Part shown: piece after piece, positions 7,849 to 15,685 of the stretch
How the letters are laid out: each line of letters opens with the position of its first letter
Position numbering within the stretch: the first letter of the stretch is position 1
NCBI GenBank assembly: GCA_031253835.1
Contig: JAIRVP010000021.1
Coordinates: forward strand, 49,792-113,791
Direction of reading: 5' to 3'
Length of the DNA stretch: 64,000 bases
DNA from: Burkholderia sp.
GTDB taxonomy: Bacteria > Pseudomonadota > Gammaproteobacteria > Burkholderiales > Burkholderiaceae
Position numbers and translations under genes: made by a program
The notes under the pieces: generated by a model
What the model saw: the letters and a program-made list of their open reading frames with translations, nothing else
Told to the model about the DNA's origin: nothing
Databases searched by the model: none

Positions 7849-8385
7849 ATGACATCCGCATTTCGATCCTTGCGCGTGCCGGCTGTGCTGGCATTGGCCG
7901 GCCTCCTCGGCGCATGCGCATACATGCCGACCGGGCCGAGCGTGATGGCGCTGCCCGGCACCGGCAAGTCGTTCGACCAGTTCCGCGCCGACGACGGCAG
8001 TTGCCGCCAGTACGCATTCGACCAATCGGGCGGCGTGAGCGCCGGGCAGGCGTCGACCGCGAGCGCGGTCGGCAGCGCGGCCGTCGGCACCGCGCTGGGC
8101 GCGGCGGCCGGCGCGGCGTTCAACGGCGGCACCGGTGCGGCCGTCGGCGCGGGTGCCGGGCTGCTCGCGGGCAGCGTCGTCGGCGCGGGCGCCGCGCAGG
8201 GCTCGGCCTACGACGTGCAGCGCCGCTACGACTACGCGTACCTGCAATGCATGTATGCGACGGGCACTCGCGTGCCGGTGCCGGGCGGGATGAGCGGCGG
8301 CGGCGGTGGCGGATACGGCGGTGCGCCGCGCGCGGCGCCGCCGATGCCGCCGGCAGGTGTCCAGCCGCCGCCGCCGCGATATTGA
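7849..8385 (+). CDS. Glycine-zipper lipoprotein
   Basis: 178 residues. The signal peptide ends in a lipobox (GLLGAC, Cys about residue 23), so the protein should be lipid-anchored. The centre is an Ala/Gly-rich glycine-zipper segment (GTALGAAAGAAF...GAGAGLLAGSVVG) which can form a membrane-inserted hairpin. A conserved YDVQRRYDYAYLQCMYA motif follows, then a Gly/Pro-rich tail. This pattern is common in Burkholderia and relatives and has no assigned function. It is probably co-transcribed with the exported protein just upstream. Confidence 0.75.
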   Translation: MTSAFRSLRVPAVLALAGLLGACAYMPTGPSVMALPGTGKSFDQFRADDGSCRQYAFDQSGGVSAGQASTASAVGSAAVGTALGAAAGAAFNGGTGAAVGAGAGLLAGSVVGAGAAQGSAYDVQRRYDYAYLQCMYATGTRVPVPGGMSGGGGGGYGGAPRAAPPMPPAGVQPPPPRY

Positions 8386-8502
8386 CGCGCGCGATTGCGG
8401 CTCGCCGGCCGGCACACGGTGCGTGAATTGCGTACACTCTGAGTCTCGTTTCGGCAGGGCCGGGCGCAGGGATGCCGGTCCGCGTTTACTCAGGGCATAG
8501 CG

Positions 8503-9516
8503 ATGATCGATTTACGCAGCGATACCGTGACACGTCCGGGCCAGGCGATGCTGGCCGCCATGACTGCCGCCGAGACCGGCGACGACGTCTGGGGCGACGA
8601 CCCGACCGTGCTGCGCCTGCAGGCGGTGACGGCCGAGCGCGCCGGCAAGGAAGCCGGCCTGTTCTTCCCGAGCGGCACGCAGAGCAACCTGGCCGCGCTG
8701 ATGTCGCATTGCGAGCGCGGCGACGAATACATTGTCGGCCAGCTCGCACATACCTACAAGTACGAAGGCGGCGGCGCGGCCGTGCTCGGCAGCATCCAGC
8801 CGCAGCCGATCGAGAACGCGCCGGACGGCACGCTGCCGCTCGCGAAGATCGCCGCGGCGATCAAGCCGCTCGACAATCACTTCGCCCGCACGCGCCTGCT
8901 CGCGCTCGAAAACACGATCGGCGGCCAGGTCCTGCCGGAAGGCTATGTGCAGGAAGCCGTCGCGTTCGCGCGCAGCCGCGGGCTGTCCACGCATCTCGAC
9001 GGCGCACGCGTGTGCAACGCGGCCGTCGCGTCGGGGCGCCCGATCGCCGCGCTGTGCGCGCCGTTCGACACCGTGTCGATCTGTTTCTCGAAAGGGCTCG
9101 GCGCACCGGTCGGCTCGGTGCTGGTCGGCAGCCGGACGCTGATCGAGCGCGCGCAGCGCTGGCGCAAGGTGCTCGGCGGCGGGATGCGGCAGTCGGGCAT
9201 TCTCGCGGCGGCCTGCCTGTATGCGCTCGACCACAATGTCGAGCGGCTCGCGGACGATCACGCGAACGCCGCGCATCTCGCGGAAGGCCTCGCGCGCATC
9301 GACGGCGTGAAGGTGCTGTCGCACGCAACGAACATGGTGTTCGCGCAATTCCCCGAAGCCGATTGCGCGCCGCTCGAGGCATGGCTCAAGGAACGCGGAA
9401 TCCTCACGCAGATGCTGTACGCGTCGCGCTTCGTCACGCACTGCGACGTGTCGCGCGCGGACATCGACACGTTCCTCCGCGCGGTCGGCGACTACTTCGC
9501 GCAGCGGCGCGCGTAA
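8503..9516 (+). CDS. ltaE: Low-specificity L-threonine aldolase
   Basis: 337 residues, the family length. The PLP Schiff-base lysine is K197 in CFSKGLGAPVGS, at the same number as in E. coli LtaE. Other fold-type I aldolase motifs are the N-terminal IDLRSDTVTRP, FFPSGTQSNLAAL and THLDGARVCNA, which holds the Asp that contacts the pyridine nitrogen. It cleaves L-threonine or L-allo-threonine to glycine and acetaldehyde in the cytoplasm. It stands alone, convergent with argP. The ATG follows a weak ribosome site. Confidence 0.95.
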   Translation: MIDLRSDTVTRPGQAMLAAMTAAETGDDVWGDDPTVLRLQAVTAERAGKEAGLFFPSGTQSNLAALMSHCERGDEYIVGQLAHTYKYEGGGAAVLGSIQPQPIENAPDGTLPLAKIAAAIKPLDNHFARTRLLALENTIGGQVLPEGYVQEAVAFARSRGLSTHLDGARVCNAAVASGRPIAALCAPFDTVSICFSKGLGAPVGSVLVGSRTLIERAQRWRKVLGGGMRQSGILAAACLYALDHNVERLADDHANAAHLAEGLARIDGVKVLSHATNMVFAQFPEADCAPLEAWLKERGILTQMLYASRFVTHCDVSRADIDTFLRAVGDYFAQRRA

Positions 9517-9523
9517 CGGCCGG

Positions 9524-9545
9524 GAGCCGGCCCGGTCGCCGGCTC
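9524..9545. terminator. Hairpin between convergent ltaE and argP
   Basis: GAGCCGGC and GCCGGCTC form an 8-bp stem with a 6-nt loop between two converging genes. A T-rich stretch follows on the plus side but no clean T-run is present. Confidence 0.4.
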
Positions 9546-9558
9546 GTCTCATCTCATT

Positions 9559-10467
9559 TCATTTCGGCAACGGCGCGAGCAACCGGCGCGCCGCTTCGAC
9601 GACGCGTTCGGACAGCGACGCCATCGTCGGCGACTGCACGGTCCACGCGTGCCAGTACAGCGTGACGTCGGTCGGGTGCGCAGGCGCGAGGTCGACGAGC
9701 CCCTGCGCATCGAGCGGCGTCGCACCGATCAGCGGCTCCGGCACCATCGCGTAGCCGAGCCCGTGCCGCACCGCCGCAAAGTGCGAATGGGTGCCCGGCA
9801 CGTAGTGGCACGGGTACGCGCCGTCAGGCAACCCGAACTTCTCCTTCAGGAACGACGACTGCAGCGTGTCGCGCCGCGAATACGCGACGACGGGCGCCTT
9901 GCGCGCACTCGTGCGGTTCAGCCCGCGCGGGAACCAGCGCACCGCGAACGCGGCCGCCGCGAGCAGCCGGTAGCGCATCGTGCCGAGCGGCGTCGCGATG
10001 CAGCCGCGCATCGGCTTCGGCTCGGTCGTCACGCAGCCGACCGCCATCCCGCTTTCGAGCAGCGCGAACGTATGGTCCTGGTCCTCGATGATCAGTTCGA
10101 ACAGGATCCGCTCGCCGGCGAGCACGGACGTCAGCGCGGGCAGGAACCAGGTGCCGAGGCTGTCGGCGTTCAGCGCGATCGTCACGGAGATCGGCGATTC
10201 GCGCTCGGTCGCGAGCGCGCTCTGCAGGTCGGCCTGCAGCAGTGCGACGCGGCGCAGGTGCTGCAGCACGCGCTGGCCGGCCACCGTCGGGCGGCACGGA
10301 CGCGTGCGCAGCACGAGCGGCGTGCCGAGGCTGGCTTCCAGCGCGCGGACCCGCTGCGTGACGGCGGACGCGGTCACGTGCAGGCGCACGGCCGCCTGCT
10401 CGAAGCTGCCGGTGTCGGCGACGGCCAGCAGCGCGGCGGCCTGCTTCGGATCGATCGTCAGAGACAT
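9559..10467 (-). CDS. argP: LysR-family transcriptional regulator ArgP/IciA
   Basis: 302 residues. The first 60 form the LysR winged HTH (VADTGSFEQAAVRLHVTASAVTQRVRALE). The Thr/Ala-Val in place of the usual QPALS turn, and TRPCRPTVAGQRVL after it, are typical of ArgP. The rest is the two-lobed co-inducer domain. ArgP senses lysine and arginine and usually activates the divergent basic amino acid exporter argO/lysE. No exporter is encoded upstream here: the next 300 bp hold only a possible 52-codon frame and then the T6SS islet, so a former partner may have been displaced. Confidence 0.85.
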   Translation of the reverse strand: MSLTIDPKQAAALLAVADTGSFEQAAVRLHVTASAVTQRVRALEASLGTPLVLRTRPCRPTVAGQRVLQHLRRVALLQADLQSALATERESPISVTIALNADSLGTWFLPALTSVLAGERILFELIIEDQDHTFALLESGMAVGCVTTEPKPMRGCIATPLGTMRYRLLAAAAFAVRWFPRGLNRTSARKAPVVAYSRRDTLQSSFLKEKFGLPDGAYPCHYVPGTHSHFAAVRHGLGYAMVPEPLIGATPLDAQGLVDLAPAHPTDVTLYWHAWTVQSPTMASLSERVVEAARRLLAPLPK

Positions 10468-10586
10468 GTATCAGATTGGCCGAGACAGATTGTGATGCGC
10501 AAAACAGCGAAGCCTTGTTAGTCATGGCGTTGCAGCCGGTCATGACGCTTGGCGATCAAGTGTGACATGGAAAAGGTCGCGCGATC

Positions 10587-10745
10587 GTGAGCCTCAATGA
10601 TCACCCCGACATTCGACGCGTATTCGACGGGTTCTACATCGAGACCGTGCCGATCCAGTACACGGTCGGCGTTGAGGCCGTCGACCGTAACGAGCTGATC
10701 ATTTTCAGTTGGGATGACGTGGCGCAGCCCGTGGGGCTGTTCTAA
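10587..10745 (+). CDS. Possible small protein of unknown function
   Basis: A 52-codon frame starting at GTG with GGAAAAGG 10 bp upstream and ending at TAA. It contains RRVFDGFYIETVPIQYTVG and ends ELIIFSWDDVAQPVGLF. The predicted peptide is acidic, mixed in composition and not a repeat. It is followed 7 bp later by a strong GC hairpin. I do not recognise it; it may be a real small gene or the remnant of a larger one disturbed by islet insertion. Confidence 0.35.
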   Translation: MSLNDHPDIRRVFDGFYIETVPIQYTVGVEAVDRNELIIFSWDDVAQPVGLF

Positions 10746-10752
10746 CCAAGGG

Positions 10753-10776
10753 GCCGGCGCGGGCTACCGCGCCGGC
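10753..10776. terminator. GC-rich hairpin at the islet edge
   Basis: A perfect 10-bp stem GCCGGCGCGG / CCGCGCCGGC with a GCTA loop lies between the small plus-strand frame and the end of the minus-strand immunity gene. It could stop transcription from both sides. The run after it (TTCGTGCTT) is only partly T-rich. Confidence 0.5.
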
Positions 10777-10783
10777 TTCGTGC

Positions 10784-11494
10784 TTAGAGGTCTCTGAAAG
10801 CAGGAAGAAGGTCTTGACTTGCGAGCCGGATCTCGATGCGATTAGCAGTCTCGATGTGCTCGGGGTTCTGCATCGAGAACGGTGCATCGGTTGTGCTAAC
10901 AACTATTGTGCCGGTCTGAGCCTTGCCGGACTCTGGGACCGGAACGATTTCACGAGCCTCAGGGACCTGCTGCTGCGTAATCGCGGTGGGTAAGTAGAGC
11001 ATCCAGCCGACACCGGGCTTGTCATCGAACACCTGCCGTGCCGCATAGCTTCTCGGCCCGACTGCGGCATATACGGGGTTGAATGCCGCAATTGAAGCGC
11101 GGACAATATTCAGCACTGAATCGAGATTGCCGAGAATTTTCTCGTCGGCCAGTGACACCTCGAACGCGTTGAGGTGTCCCGGTTCGTCGAGGTGGCACGA
11201 AATGGTCGTGCCTTGATTGATGTCCTCGTTGCCGTCCCAAAGGCTCACATATGTCGTATCCGGATTATCTCCAAACTTGTGTTTGAGTACGGCCAAAATG
11301 GCCGTCGACGGCGAGCCGTCGTCGAACGCCGGATATAGCAATGCTTCCTCCCGGCTTTGTCCGCGTGCGTACCATCGATTGATGTTAGGCTCGACCGCGG
11401 CAAGTGCGGTAGTAACGATCTGGATGCGTGACAGGACTTGCTCGAAGTTCGTGGGGTCGAGACCTTGGTCCCTGAATTTCAGTCTGATGTCCAT
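10784..11494 (-). CDS. Imm52-family immunity protein
   Basis: 236 residues, no signal peptide. The sequence matches Imm52, the immunity family that accompanies Tox-REase-5 nucleases: NINRWYARGQSREEALLYP near residue 40, an internal TTYVSLWDGNEDINQG, and the C-terminal GVGWMLYLP. It should remain in the cytoplasm and block the nuclease domain encoded 12 bp upstream. Position directly after the toxin in the same operon is the standard toxin-immunity arrangement. The family call rests on motif and context recognition. Confidence 0.75.
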   Translation of the reverse strand: MDIRLKFRDQGLDPTNFEQVLSRIQIVTTALAAVEPNINRWYARGQSREEALLYPAFDDGSPSTAILAVLKHKFGDNPDTTYVSLWDGNEDINQGTTISCHLDEPGHLNAFEVSLADEKILGNLDSVLNIVRASIAAFNPVYAAVGPRSYAARQVFDDKPGVGWMLYLPTAITQQQVPEAREIVPVPESGKAQTGTIVVSTTDAPFSMQNPEHIETANRIEIRLASQDLLPAFRDL

Positions 11495-11506
11495 GATTGT
11501 CGCGGG

Positions 11507-12115
11507 TTACGGTTGCCAGACGGATGTTACTTGAAGGTCGATCATTGCTGGAAGCATGTACTCTCGCAATTCGGCTTCCTCGAAGTACCACTTCAAGCGA
11601 GCGGGTGGGTTGTTGTTCACCCTTTTCGCCTGTCGGCCCAACTGGTTGAACAAGGACTCGTATCCATCGAACCACGTTTGCGCCCGCATCTCGCCTTTGT
11701 CATTGCGCTTGAGGAACTGAGCATAGTGCCCCTTCGCCTCTTGAAGCAGGCACTCGCCTGGCACAAAACCGTCGAATTCGGTTTCGAGCCAGACCCATTC
11801 CTCGTTCCACCCCTGCTCGATGCTATACGGCCGTCCGGTGATTCGACCTTGGTACTCGCGAGAACGTGGCGACATGCCGTGATTTACGTTTTTCGCAAAG
11901 CCTGATTCTTCGGGCGGACATTTCTTGCATTTTTCCCCTGTACGCGGGACGGCCTTAGCGTCTGTCTTGGCTTTGCTCTCGTCCTTCGGTGTATCGCTAG
12001 ACAGGCTCGCCGTCCCCGCCAGTCCGATCCCGCCCAACAAGGCGGCGCCAGCTCGCGCCAAGACCGGCCCAAGTTCCGCCAATACCCCCTCCAGTAGTGG
12101 AAGTGCTGCTGACAT
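11507..12115 (-). CDS. Tox-REase-5 nuclease effector (type VI secretion cargo)
   Basis: 202 residues. The first 35 are hydrophobic (PLLEGVLAELGPVLARAG, then a Gly/Ala helix), likely for adaptor contact or membrane passage. After a charged linker comes a CKKC pair (C63/C66) that opens the Tox-REase-5 domain, then the PD-(D/E)xK core: D115 in TEFDGFVPGE and E126-A-K128 in QEAKGHYAQFL. Such enzymes cut DNA in the recipient cell. The ATG has GGGGGA upstream but lies 119 bp inside the preceding gene. PAAR and DUF4123 genes upstream place it as T6SS cargo; Imm52 follows. Confidence 0.8.
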   Translation of the reverse strand: MSAALPLLEGVLAELGPVLARAGAALLGGIGLAGTASLSSDTPKDESKAKTDAKAVPRTGEKCKKCPPEESGFAKNVNHGMSPRSREYQGRITGRPYSIEQGWNEEWVWLETEFDGFVPGECLLQEAKGHYAQFLKRNDKGEMRAQTWFDGYESLFNQLGRQAKRVNNNPPARLKWYFEEAELREYMLPAMIDLQVTSVWQP

Positions 12116-12497
12116 GCTCTAGTCCCCCGTTATATTCCGGATGTTCGACGCGCCACTTTATGACGCGCAAGTAGTCGTGAAATCTTTCGTCTGGTGATCG
12201 GCCAGGACGTGTGAGCCACGCGTGCGTGGCCGGCTTCATGTAGAAGCTAGGCGCGTACGCTTCGATTCTCAGAAACGCTTCGACATTCTCGTCTGCATGG
12301 ATGCCGAGCTGACGCGCGGCGATGTATGCGTTCCAAAGACGCGTTGACAGAGTGCTGTCGTCGGCAAGTTTGGGATCGGCTTTGACGAGATCCTGCCTGA
12401 CGCGCTCGACGTATCCACGCGCGTCGATCTCGGCAAGGCCGGCGACCTGTTCGCTTGTCAGCTCAAGCATGCGGGTGTACTCCCCTGAGTTTTCCAT
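11997..12497 (-). CDS. Unknown protein between T6SS adaptor and toxin
   Basis: 166 residues, soluble, acidic and helical at the start (LELTSEQVAGLAEIDARGYV, ERVRQDL), then FLRIEAYAPSFYMKPATHAW and ERFHDYLRVIKWRVEHPEY. From about residue 130 it becomes Gly/Thr/Arg-rich where it overlaps the toxin gene in another frame. It overlaps the DUF4123 gene by 35 bp at its start. I do not recognise the family. Between an adaptor and its cargo it may be an accessory chaperone or a targeting domain split from the toxin. The C-terminal third could be read-through rather than selected sequence. Confidence 0.6.
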   Translation of the reverse strand: MENSGEYTRMLELTSEQVAGLAEIDARGYVERVRQDLVKADPKLADDSTLSTRLWNAYIAARQLGIHADENVEAFLRIEAYAPSFYMKPATHAWLTRPGRSPDERFHDYLRVIKWRVEHPEYNGGLEHVSSTSTTGGGIGGTWAGLGASWRRLVGRDRTGGDGEPV

Positions 12498-12966
12498 TTA
12501 CTTCGACGAGCCAGTCGAATGTCGGCACGAAGAACTGCATGCGCTGCGTGAATTCCATCAGCGACACCATGTCGGCCATGATGCGGGCATCGTAGAAGCG
12601 GAGCAGGGCTGTGCTTCCATCCGGCAAGCGTACGTCGAGGCGGCTGCGCAGTTCGTCAGCGAGTGATTCGATCGGATATGCGCTGATCAGCCAGGACACG
12701 CCGGTGGAGCTGCTGGCCAGTGTGGAGAGAGTTCGTCGGATAGTGCCAGCCGTCGCCTCGTACGCAAAAAGCCACGGTCCAGCGTCTGCGAGTGACGCGT
12801 CCTGCGTGCCATCGAATACGGCTACGGCCGAGCGTGATCGTTGGGGCGATGAACCGCCGGCCGCATCGGCATACAGAAGGCCGTCGACAAGGGCGTACAG
12901 ATGCACCTGCATGGTCAACTGCTGCTGACGCTTGAAGAAGAAAGCCTCGATCGAATTTTCAGTCAT
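12463..12966 (-). CDS. DUF4123 T6SS effector adaptor/chaperone
   Basis: 167 residues. The N-terminal part carries the DUF4123 signature: VHLYALVDGLLYADA (residues 21-35), then GPWLFAY and the middle block STGVSWLISAYPIESLADELRSR with ALLRFYDARI, the segment most conserved in this family. DUF4123 (TEC/Tap) proteins bind a specific effector and load it onto the VgrG or PAAR tip of the type VI apparatus. It starts 4 bp after the PAAR stop and overlaps the next gene by 35 bp, so the cassette is one tight operon. Confidence 0.85.
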   Translation of the reverse strand: MTENSIEAFFFKRQQQLTMQVHLYALVDGLLYADAAGGSSPQRSRSAVAVFDGTQDASLADAGPWLFAYEATAGTIRRTLSTLASSSTGVSWLISAYPIESLADELRSRLDVRLPDGSTALLRFYDARIMADMVSLMEFTQRMQFFVPTFDWLVEVNGKLRGVHPHA

Positions 12967-12970
12967 GGGC

Positions 12971-13384
12971 CTATCCGCGCGCGATCATCGTCGCGGCGTT
13001 CTCGGCCGCAGCTTTCAGGCATTCGAGACAGAGCGTGGGCGAGGGGGCAAGCGCTGCAGCCGTGGCAGCGACAGCTGCGACTGCGCCGCCACTCGTCGCT
13101 TTGCCAGATCCGACATCGTCGAACGTCGCTGACGACTGCGATGCGATCAGCGTCGCTCCGCACGCGGTTTTCATGCCCTCGACGGCGGTTTCTCGTCCGT
13201 CGAACGTGTGCGAGTATTGCCGCCCCGTCGGCAGGATCGGAAAGACGCCTTTGCATTGCGGGCAAAGTACCTTGTGTCCGACGCCAGCAATGGGCTTTCC
13301 GTCAATTGTCGCGGTCGCGCTGCCCTCCAGCACGCGGCCGCCATGCGTCGTCGTATCGCCGACGCAAATCATGGCTCGGGCCAT
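12971..13384 (-). CDS. PAAR-domain spike-tip protein
   Basis: 137 residues. The PAAR fold fills the first 90: ICVGDTTTHGGRVLEG, then IAGVGHKVLCPQCKG with the zinc-site His/Cys residues, and a second repeat near ACGATLIASQS. A C-terminal Ala-rich helix with CLECLK follows. PAAR proteins cap the VgrG spike and carry effectors through linked adaptors. The ATG has GAGAG 7 bp upstream. No vgrG, hcp or structural T6SS gene is nearby, so this is an orphan cassette served by an apparatus encoded elsewhere. Confidence 0.9.
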   Translation of the reverse strand: MARAMICVGDTTTHGGRVLEGSATATIDGKPIAGVGHKVLCPQCKGVFPILPTGRQYSHTFDGRETAVEGMKTACGATLIASQSSATFDDVGSGKATSGGAVAAVAATAAALAPSPTLCLECLKAAAENAATMIARG

Positions 13385-13474
13385 ATGTTCTCTCGTAGGT
13401 GTGGTTTTCGTATGAATTTACCATTTCCGGGAGAACCGCCGATTGTTCGCTAACTCGTGGTAAGTCAACAATCG

Positions 13475-13924
13475 TCAATCGAAACGAGCGCTGTCGATCA
13501 TGCGGCGCAGCTGGTCAAGCGCGAACGAGTCGGGATAGCCGTTCTTCTTCAATTCCAACTCCGCCGCGCAGACCGTCCTTTCCATGAGTCGCAACGCTCG
13601 ACGGACGTGCACGATTTCCAGCACGAAGCGCTGTTCGAGCGTCAGCACACGCCTTTTCTTGAAGTCGGCCACGCTCCACGCGTCGCGCAATTCCTCCCAT
13701 GTCCGGCGTTGGAACTCGGGCAACTTCGCTGCCTTGTCGGAGCCGGGATCTGGTTCTTCCGGGATGTCGTGGAGCCTGCATTTCATGGCTTCGCGTGCGC
13801 GCCACTCGTCGGAAAACGGTGCAACGGGCGCGCGCGAGTTCCCCATCCTGCCTGCCCGCGTGATCTCCTTGTCGATCTTGATCGACAAGCGGCGCAGCGG
13901 TGCTCCATGACGGGGCGAGTCCAC
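13475..13924 (-). CDS. Hypothetical protein upstream of the PAAR cassette
   Basis: 149 residues if the GTG next to the palindrome is used. It is charged and helical, with RRTWEELRDAWSVADFKKRR and a C-terminal half RFVLEIVHVRRALRLMERT. No signal peptide or membrane segment. Internal Met codons before GNSRAPV or KCRLHDIPEE are alternative starts, since no ribosome site precedes the GTG. It reads in the same direction as the effector cassette with a 90-bp gap and shares its low G+C. Function unknown; the spacing suggests an accessory gene of the same islet. Confidence 0.55.
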   Translation of the reverse strand: MDSPRHGAPLRRLSIKIDKEITRAGRMGNSRAPVAPFSDEWRAREAMKCRLHDIPEEPDPGSDKAAKLPEFQRRTWEELRDAWSVADFKKRRVLTLEQRFVLEIVHVRRALRLMERTVCAAELELKKNGYPDSFALDQLRRMIDSARFD

Positions 13925-13940
13925 GGCACATTATTGTGCC
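13925..13940. promoter_or_regulatory. Palindrome at the head of the islet, and the gap to 14492
   Basis: GGCACA-TTAT-TGTGCC, perfect 6-bp arms, abuts the likely start of the first minus-strand islet gene and could be an operator. The 552 bp beyond it (to 14492) contain no convincing gene. They include an AT-rich patch around 14080-14160 that contrasts with the flanks and probably marks the islet edge. I saw no direct repeats, tRNA or integrase there. Confidence 0.4.
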
Positions 13941-14492
13941 AGTAGCCGAGGTCAAGTGAAGAATCTCGGCGTGTTGCAACCACCCGCGCAGCGGCTGAGG
14001 GGGCAACCTCCGAAGGGCCGCCAGGGGGAGGGGTATCCGGTGGATGTGTGACCGAACTGTGCCTGCGATAAGAATCGATAGATCGGGAAATCAATAAGAA
14101 TCAGCAAAATCTACCTAGCCCGCAGTCTGACTGGCGCGAGACTAATGTTTAAAGATCAACGGCTTACATGCATTTGTCTGTGATCGATCGTCATCGACAT
14201 GTCGGTGGAATTCCTGTGAACGGGGACGAAAACAGGCCGTAGTGTAAGGCAGCGCGCGCCACCCTCCGGGCGTGGCGAATCGTCCCGCCGTGTGCGATTC
14301 GTCGTCGGAATCGGTTGCCGCGCATGGGATGCCGGCGGCGTGTGCATTTTGATCTACGCTGTATGAATGTGCGAAACGCGTCAGACACGATGCCACGTGC
14401 CCGGCGGCGATGTCATCACGGCGACGCCGGTGCCGGACGACGATATGCGGCACACGAGCCCGACCACATCCACCTGAACAGGCAACCGAGCG

Positions 14493-15563
14493 ATGATCTT
14501 CCGGCAACTTTTCGACCCGCAATCGTCGACCTATACGTACCTGCTCGCCGACAGCGCGTCGCGCGAAGCGCTGCTGATCGACCCCGTGTTCGAGCAGGTG
14601 CGCCGCGACGCGGCGCTGCTCGACGAACTCGGGCTGAGACTCGTCGCGACCGTCGACACGCACGTGCATGCCGATCACGTGACGGGCGCGTGGCTGCTGA
14701 AGCAGCGCACGGGCAGCGCGATCGCGATCTCGGCCGCGAGCGGCGCGCAGGGTGCCGACCGCTACCTGAACGACGGCGACCGCTGCGCGTTCGGCGCGCG
14801 CTACCTGACCGTGCGCACGACACCCGGCCACACGAGCGGCTGCATCAGCCTCGTGCTCGACGACGAATCGATGGCGTTCACCGGCGATTGCCTGCTGATC
14901 CGCGGCACCGGCCGCACCGACTTCCAGCAGGGCGACCCGCGCGCGCTGTATCGCGCGGTGCACGGCCGGCTCTTCACGCTGCCGGCCGCGTGCCTGCTGT
15001 ATCCGGCGCACGACTATCGCGGGCTCACCGTGACGAGCGTCGGCGAGGAGCGGCGTTTCAACCCGCGCCTCGGCGGCGATCTCAGCGAAGACGATTTCGC
15101 CGGCTACATGCACAACCTCGGGCTCGCGCACCCGCGCCAGATCGACGTCGCGATGCCGGCGAACCTGCAATGCGGCGTTGCCGCAAACGCACCCGACGTG
15201 CAGGCGGCGCCCGACTGGGCGCCGCTCGTCTATACGTTCGCCGGGTTCTGGGAAATCGATCCGCAGTGGCTCGAGGATCACCTGGCGGCCGTGCAGGTCG
15301 TCGACGTGCGCGAGCCGGACGAATTCATGGGCCCGCTCGGCCACCTGCCCGGCGCGACGCCGATTCCGCTCGGCGAACTGGCCGCGCGCGCCGGCGAGAT
15401 CGCGCGCGACCGGCCGGTCGTGACCGTGTGCCGGGCCGGCGGCCGCTCCGCGCAGGCGACCGTGATCCTGCTGAAGGCCGGCTTCGACGCGGTCGCGAAT
15501 CTCGGTGGCGGGATGCTGCGCTGGCGTGCCGAAGGGCGCGTCGTGAGGGACGGCCGGTCGTAG
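14493..15563 (+). CDS. Persulfide dioxygenase-rhodanese fusion protein
   Basis: 356 residues in two domains. Residues 1-240 are a metallo-beta-lactamase fold of ETHE1 type with HVHADH (57-62) and TPGHTSGC, binding one iron to oxidise glutathione persulfide to sulfite. Residues 255-356 are a rhodanese domain (VVDVREPDEFMGPLGHLPGA) with the active Cys C313 in CRAGGRS, which passes sulfane sulfur between persulfide and thiosulfate. The single-chain PRF architecture is known from Burkholderia. It acts in cytoplasmic sulfide detoxification. No other sulfur gene is adjacent; a GST follows about 120 bp later. Confidence 0.92.
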   Translation: MIFRQLFDPQSSTYTYLLADSASREALLIDPVFEQVRRDAALLDELGLRLVATVDTHVHADHVTGAWLLKQRTGSAIAISAASGAQGADRYLNDGDRCAFGARYLTVRTTPGHTSGCISLVLDDESMAFTGDCLLIRGTGRTDFQQGDPRALYRAVHGRLFTLPAACLLYPAHDYRGLTVTSVGEERRFNPRLGGDLSEDDFAGYMHNLGLAHPRQIDVAMPANLQCGVAANAPDVQAAPDWAPLVYTFAGFWEIDPQWLEDHLAAVQVVDVREPDEFMGPLGHLPGATPIPLGELAARAGEIARDRPVVTVCRAGGRSAQATVILLKAGFDAVANLGGGMLRWRAEGRVVRDGRS

Positions 15564-15685
15564 CGGCCGACGCATAAAAAAAATTCCAGGACCGATGTCG
15601 AAACGGCCCGGTGCCGTTCGTCGTCAAGGTATCCGAATCACATGGCGCCGCATGGCGCGGCGCCGAAACCCTGAGAGATCACGCG

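Noticed and set aside
14156..14347. Short minus-strand frame in the gap before the dioxygenase fusion
   Set aside because: Arg/Pro/His-rich, no ribosome site; not supported as a gene or as a VgrG remnant.
14142..15575. 477-codon minus-strand frame opposite the persulfide dioxygenase gene
   Set aside because: Composition is a mirror of the real plus-strand gene and no family motif or ribosome site is visible.
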